This document shows, one piece after another, positions 52,141 to 54,574 of a DNA stretch of 54,574 nt. Under the pieces are notes generated by a model. The model was not told where the DNA came from. It saw only the letters and a list, made by a program, of their open reading frames with translations, and made no database searches. Numbering within the stretch: the first letter of the stretch is position 1; every line of letters starts with the position of its first letter. The translations under genes were made by a program, and so were the position numbers. Source of the DNA: Collinsella aerofaciens (GTDB taxonomy: Bacteria; Actinomycetota; Coriobacteriia; Coriobacteriales; Coriobacteriaceae); contig NZ_JADPCH010000005.1 in the NCBI RefSeq assembly GCF_015670745.1, positions 1 through 54,574 of the forward strand. Direction: 5' to 3'.

Positions 52141-52216
52141 TGGAGCGGACAACGGGGCTCGAACCCGCGACCCCAACCTTGGCAAGGTTGTGCTCTACCA
52201 ACTGAGCCATGTCCGC
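52141..52216 (-). tRNA. tRNA-Gly (GCC), copy 1
   Basis: Acceptor GCGGACA, anticodon arm CAACC-TTGCCAA-GGTTG, T-loop GTTCGAGC, and encoded CCA. It lies three bases upstream of tRNA-Val and probably shares its transcript. The same sequence recurs at 54270 and 54496. Confidence 0.96.
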
Positions 52217-52357
52217 CTGCGAGGATTTAATATACGGGATGATCAACCCAAATGCAAGAACTTTTTTTAAAAAGTTTTGCGACGCCCTCGCGAACCTCGC
52301 GAGGACATCAGCCACCACGGAAGGCGCAGGCAAACGCAAACTCGCCGCAAGAGGCCA

Positions 52358-54091
52358 CTACATCTCGCCGAGCATGATCCAGGCAGAGCTGTCCTGCGTG
52401 AGCCTGCCGTCTGCAAGCGGTGATGAGGTGAGCAGGACCCTGCCCGCCGGCAGCTCCACAGGTGCTGCACCGAAGTTCGTCACACACGCCCAGCCGTTAT
52501 CGCGGCGATAGGCGATGACGCCGCCCTCAGCGCCCTCGGCACCATCCGCAAGACCGGTGCGCCCGTCAAGATCGAGCCACGCAAGATCGTTGGCGCACCC
52601 GCGCAGCTTGCGCCGCAGCCAGAGGGCGTCACGATAGAGCGCAAGCATCGATGTCGGATCCGCTTCTTCCCTATCGGCAGCGTAATCGGAAAACCATGCA
52701 GGCTGCGGCAGATGGGGCACCGCATCGGCGTCCGCCGGTGAAAACCCAAACGATCCGCCTTGCGCGGGATCGTCCGCCGCCACCCACGGCAGGGGCACGC
52801 GACAGCCGTCGCGCCCCTTCTCGCGCTTCGGTCCGTGCGTATTGGTCGCAGTAGGATCTTCGAGTGCAGCCCACGGGATGTCAGCCACCTCAAAAAGGCC
52901 GAGCTCCTCACCCTGGTACACGTATGCCGAGCCCGGAAGCGCCAGCTCAAGCAAAAGGGCCGCCCGCGCGCGGCGCTCGCCGAGTTCACGGTCCTCGTCA
53001 TAAGACGACCCGTCGCGTAAGAGCCAGTCGAGCGCAATCTGGTGGTAGCGCGTCGCCTTGATTTGCGGCAGGGCATAGCGTGTCGCCACGCGCGGCACGT
53101 CGTGGTTGGAGAGTACCCAGGTCGAGGCGGAATCGGATTCGACGGCTGCCTTCAAGCCCTTCTCGATTGCAGTGTGCATGTCATCATAGGTCCAAGTGGC
53201 CTTGGCAAACTCAAAATTGAATGTCTGGCCAAGCTCGCTGGGGCGCGCGTAGAGATACTGGCGCTCGGGCAGCACCCACGCCTCGGCAACGGCGCTGCGC
53301 GGCGGATCATAGCGGTCAAACACGCGACGCCACTCGCGATAGATCTCATGGACCTCGTTGCGGTCCCACAGTGGATGGGTACCGTCGTCAACCATGTCAT
53401 CGCCCTCGGCGAGATGCCACCGGTCGAGGTCATCGCGGTCGAGATCCTTGGCGAGACCCTGCGCCACATCAATGCGAAAGCCGTCGACGCCTCGATCGCT
53501 CCAAAACGCCAGGACGTCGCAAAAGAACGCGTGAACCTCGGGGCATGACCAGTCAAAGTCCGGCTGCTCGGGCGTAAACATGTGCAGATACCACTGACCG
53601 TCCGCAACACGCGTCCAGGCGGGGCCGCCAAAGTTGGCATTCCAATTGGTGGGAGGCAGCTCACCATGCTCGCCGCGACCATCGCGGAAGATATAACGGG
53701 CGCGCTCGGGCGATCCGGGGCCGGCGGCAAGAGCGGCTTTGAACCAGGGGTGCTGGTTGGATGAATGGTTGGGCACGATGTCGACGATGACCTTGATGCC
53801 GCGCGCGTGAGCCGCAGCGATCATGTCATCGAAGTCGTCAAGCGAGCCGAGACGTGGGTCGACATCGCAGTAGTCCGCCACATCATAGCCACCATCGACA
53901 AGAGGCGATGGGTAAAACGGGCTCAGCCAGATGGCCTCGATACCCAGCCGCTCAAGATAGTCCATCTTCTGGGTAATGCCCGCGATATCGCCCAGACCCG
54001 AACCAGTCGAATCCTTAAACGAGCGCGGGTAGATCTGATAAATCGCGGCATCGGACATCCATGAGCGCGAAGAAGACTTTTCTGTAGCCAT
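52358..54091 (-). CDS. GH13 alpha-glucosidase
   Basis: Cytosolic glycoside hydrolase of 577 residues acting on alpha-glucosides such as maltose or short malto- or isomalto-oligosaccharides. The N-terminus is AAIYQIYPRSFKDSTGSGLG. GH13 regions are VIVDIVPNHSS (I), DGFRIDVAQGL (II, nucleophile Asp), AVAEAWVLPE (III, acid Glu) and WVLSNHDVPRV (IV, Asp). The set resembles the oligo-1,6-glucosidase/alpha-glucosidase groups. The ATG at 54091 is chosen, with GGGAG upstream; a longer in-frame reading is only translated tRNA genes. It is inserted between tRNA-Gly copies. The stop is TAG. Confidence 0.92.
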   Translation of the reverse strand: MATEKSSSRSWMSDAAIYQIYPRSFKDSTGSGLGDIAGITQKMDYLERLGIEAIWLSPFYPSPLVDGGYDVADYCDVDPRLGSLDDFDDMIAAAHARGIKVIVDIVPNHSSNQHPWFKAALAAGPGSPERARYIFRDGRGEHGELPPTNWNANFGGPAWTRVADGQWYLHMFTPEQPDFDWSCPEVHAFFCDVLAFWSDRGVDGFRIDVAQGLAKDLDRDDLDRWHLAEGDDMVDDGTHPLWDRNEVHEIYREWRRVFDRYDPPRSAVAEAWVLPERQYLYARPSELGQTFNFEFAKATWTYDDMHTAIEKGLKAAVESDSASTWVLSNHDVPRVATRYALPQIKATRYHQIALDWLLRDGSSYDEDRELGERRARAALLLELALPGSAYVYQGEELGLFEVADIPWAALEDPTATNTHGPKREKGRDGCRVPLPWVAADDPAQGGSFGFSPADADAVPHLPQPAWFSDYAADREEADPTSMLALYRDALWLRRKLRGCANDLAWLDLDGRTGLADGAEGAEGGVIAYRRDNGWACVTNFGAAPVELPAGRVLLTSSPLADGRLTQDSSAWIMLGEM

Positions 54092-54230
54092 GGGGCGTAT
54101 CTCCCTTGCAACGAGGTTATGCGAAATGCCCACGATGATACGCCCAAAGCGGACATTCGCGGCAAACAACGCCACAGCCACGCCCCAAAACGCTCGCTCC
54201 CTCTCGGGTTCGAGCCCATGCAATGGATAC

Positions 54231-54261
54231 AAAAAAGCCCGGCTACCGTAGTAGCCGGGCT
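54231..54261 (-). terminator. Terminator after tRNA-Gly copy 2
   Basis: AGCCCGGCTAC-TACG-GTAGCCGGGCT followed by TTTTT on the minus strand. Confidence 0.92.
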
Positions 54262-54269
54262 GTTGCGTT

Positions 54270-54345
54270 TGGAGCGGACAACGGGGCTCGAACCCGCGAC
54301 CCCAACCTTGGCAAGGTTGTGCTCTACCAACTGAGCCATGTCCGC
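54270..54345 (-). tRNA. tRNA-Gly (GCC), copy 2
   Basis: Identical in sequence to the copy at 52141, with anticodon GCC and encoded CCA. It lies downstream of tRNA-Cys on the minus strand and ends at a strong terminator. Confidence 0.96.
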
Positions 54346-54387
54346 ATATGTAAAACAAAACGGGCGCCGGAGCGCCCGGATGTTGCC

Positions 54388-54461
54388 TGGAGGCGAAGCC
54401 CGGATTCGAACCGGGGGTAAAGGCTTTGCAGGCCTCTGCCTTACCACTTGGCCACTTCGCC
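54388..54461 (-). tRNA. tRNA-Cys (GCA)
   Basis: Acceptor GGCGAAG, anticodon loop with GCA in CCTGCAAAG, T-loop GTTCGAAT, and encoded CCA. A small CGGGCGC-GCGCCCG hairpin separates it from the next tRNA-Gly gene. Confidence 0.95.
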
Positions 54462-54495
54462 GAAAAAGGACCGCCTAAACGGTCCGGAAATGCAA

Positions 54496-54571
54496 TGGAG
54501 CGGACAACGGGGCTCGAACCCGCGACCCCAACCTTGGCAAGGTTGTGCTCTACCAACTGAGCCATGTCCGC
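54496..54571 (-). tRNA. tRNA-Gly (GCC), copy 3
   Basis: Third identical tRNA-Gly (GCC), complete, at the window edge. A short GGACCG-CGGTCC hairpin lies between it and tRNA-Cys. Confidence 0.96.
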
Positions 54572-54574
54572 TTG

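Noticed and set aside
54092-54565. Longer N-terminus for the GH13 enzyme
   Set aside because: It is only the translation of tRNA-Gly and tRNA-Cys genes.

Overview
The window is a high-GC, gene-dense stretch of bacterial chromosome. Its gene content points to an anaerobic, Gram-positive gut actinobacterium, most like Coriobacteriia and probably near Collinsella (inferred from remembered family resemblance, not a search). It carries an anaerobic ribonucleotide reductase with its activase but no aerobic one, a fermentative L-lactate dehydrogenase, a DUF3793/flavodoxin pair, CGAAC-type LexA boxes, an LPxTG-like cell-wall protein and strong AGGAGG ribosome sites. By my count of 49 complete genes, stop codons are about 29 TAG, 19 TAA and only 1 TGA, which is odd for a GC-rich genome.

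Layout. 1-5.7 kb (minus): a DUF2974 lipase-like gene interrupted by TGA, L-lactate dehydrogenase, an aminotransferase and glutamine-dependent NAD synthetase. 5.9-8.3 kb (plus): two lineage-specific proteins with low-complexity parts. 8.5-11.4 kb (minus): EttA and an SdpR/SdpI pair with a clear operator. 11.5-13.1 kb (plus): TcdA and TatD. 13.1-13.4 kb: an AT-rich element bounded by inverted repeats. 13.4-15.9 kb (minus): a fructoselysine-kinase-like enzyme and two HAD phosphatases. 16.3-19.2 kb (plus): an orphan pair whose second gene fuses an apparently intact ClpP-type protease to a VirD4/TraG-type ATPase. 19.4-23.2 kb: phosphoglucose isomerase and an SOS-controlled Y-polymerase/YolD-like operon. 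23.2-27.8 kb: a large cell-wall protein, a metal-binding HMA protein and an iron-type DUF3793/flavodoxin unit. 27.9-31.0 kb (minus): a polar amino acid ABC transporter. 31.1-34.5 kb (minus): endonuclease IV, a Gfo/Idh oxidoreductase and an aldo/keto reductase, separated by two copies of a covarying hairpin repeat. 34.6-37.1 kb: a ketopantoate reductase-like enzyme and small or secreted proteins. 37.4-39.9 kb: metY with a cysteine-containing leader peptide, divergent from a LysR regulator. 40-42.6 kb (plus): RNase H, a second Gfo/Idh enzyme, acylphosphatase and a Fur-family regulator. 42.6-44.5 kb (minus): a HAD phosphatase and a SlyD/UreE-like nickel-handling pair. 44.6-46.5 kb (plus): a dipeptidase and a YgjP-like metallopeptidase. 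46.5-48.1 kb (minus): a folE-HD-folB pterin cluster. 48.2-51.7 kb (minus): nrdG and nrdD, with NrdR boxes upstream of nrdD and a 138-bp inverted-repeat element between the two genes. 52.0-54.6 kb (minus): tRNA-Val, three identical tRNA-Gly, tRNA-Cys and a GH13 alpha-glucosidase.

The strongest candidate for an undescribed system is the ClpP-TraG fusion with its upstream partner (16378-19245). No relaxase or type IV secretion gene lies anywhere in the window. The ATPase part lacks the membrane segments usual for coupling proteins, and a perfect ribosome site inside the gene could give a separate ATPase product. Second-tier items are the hairpin repeats with compensatory changes, the metY leader peptide, several highly structured intergenic elements, terminator-like hairpins placed just before start codons, and the stop-codon bias combined with a TGA at an expected tryptophan position.
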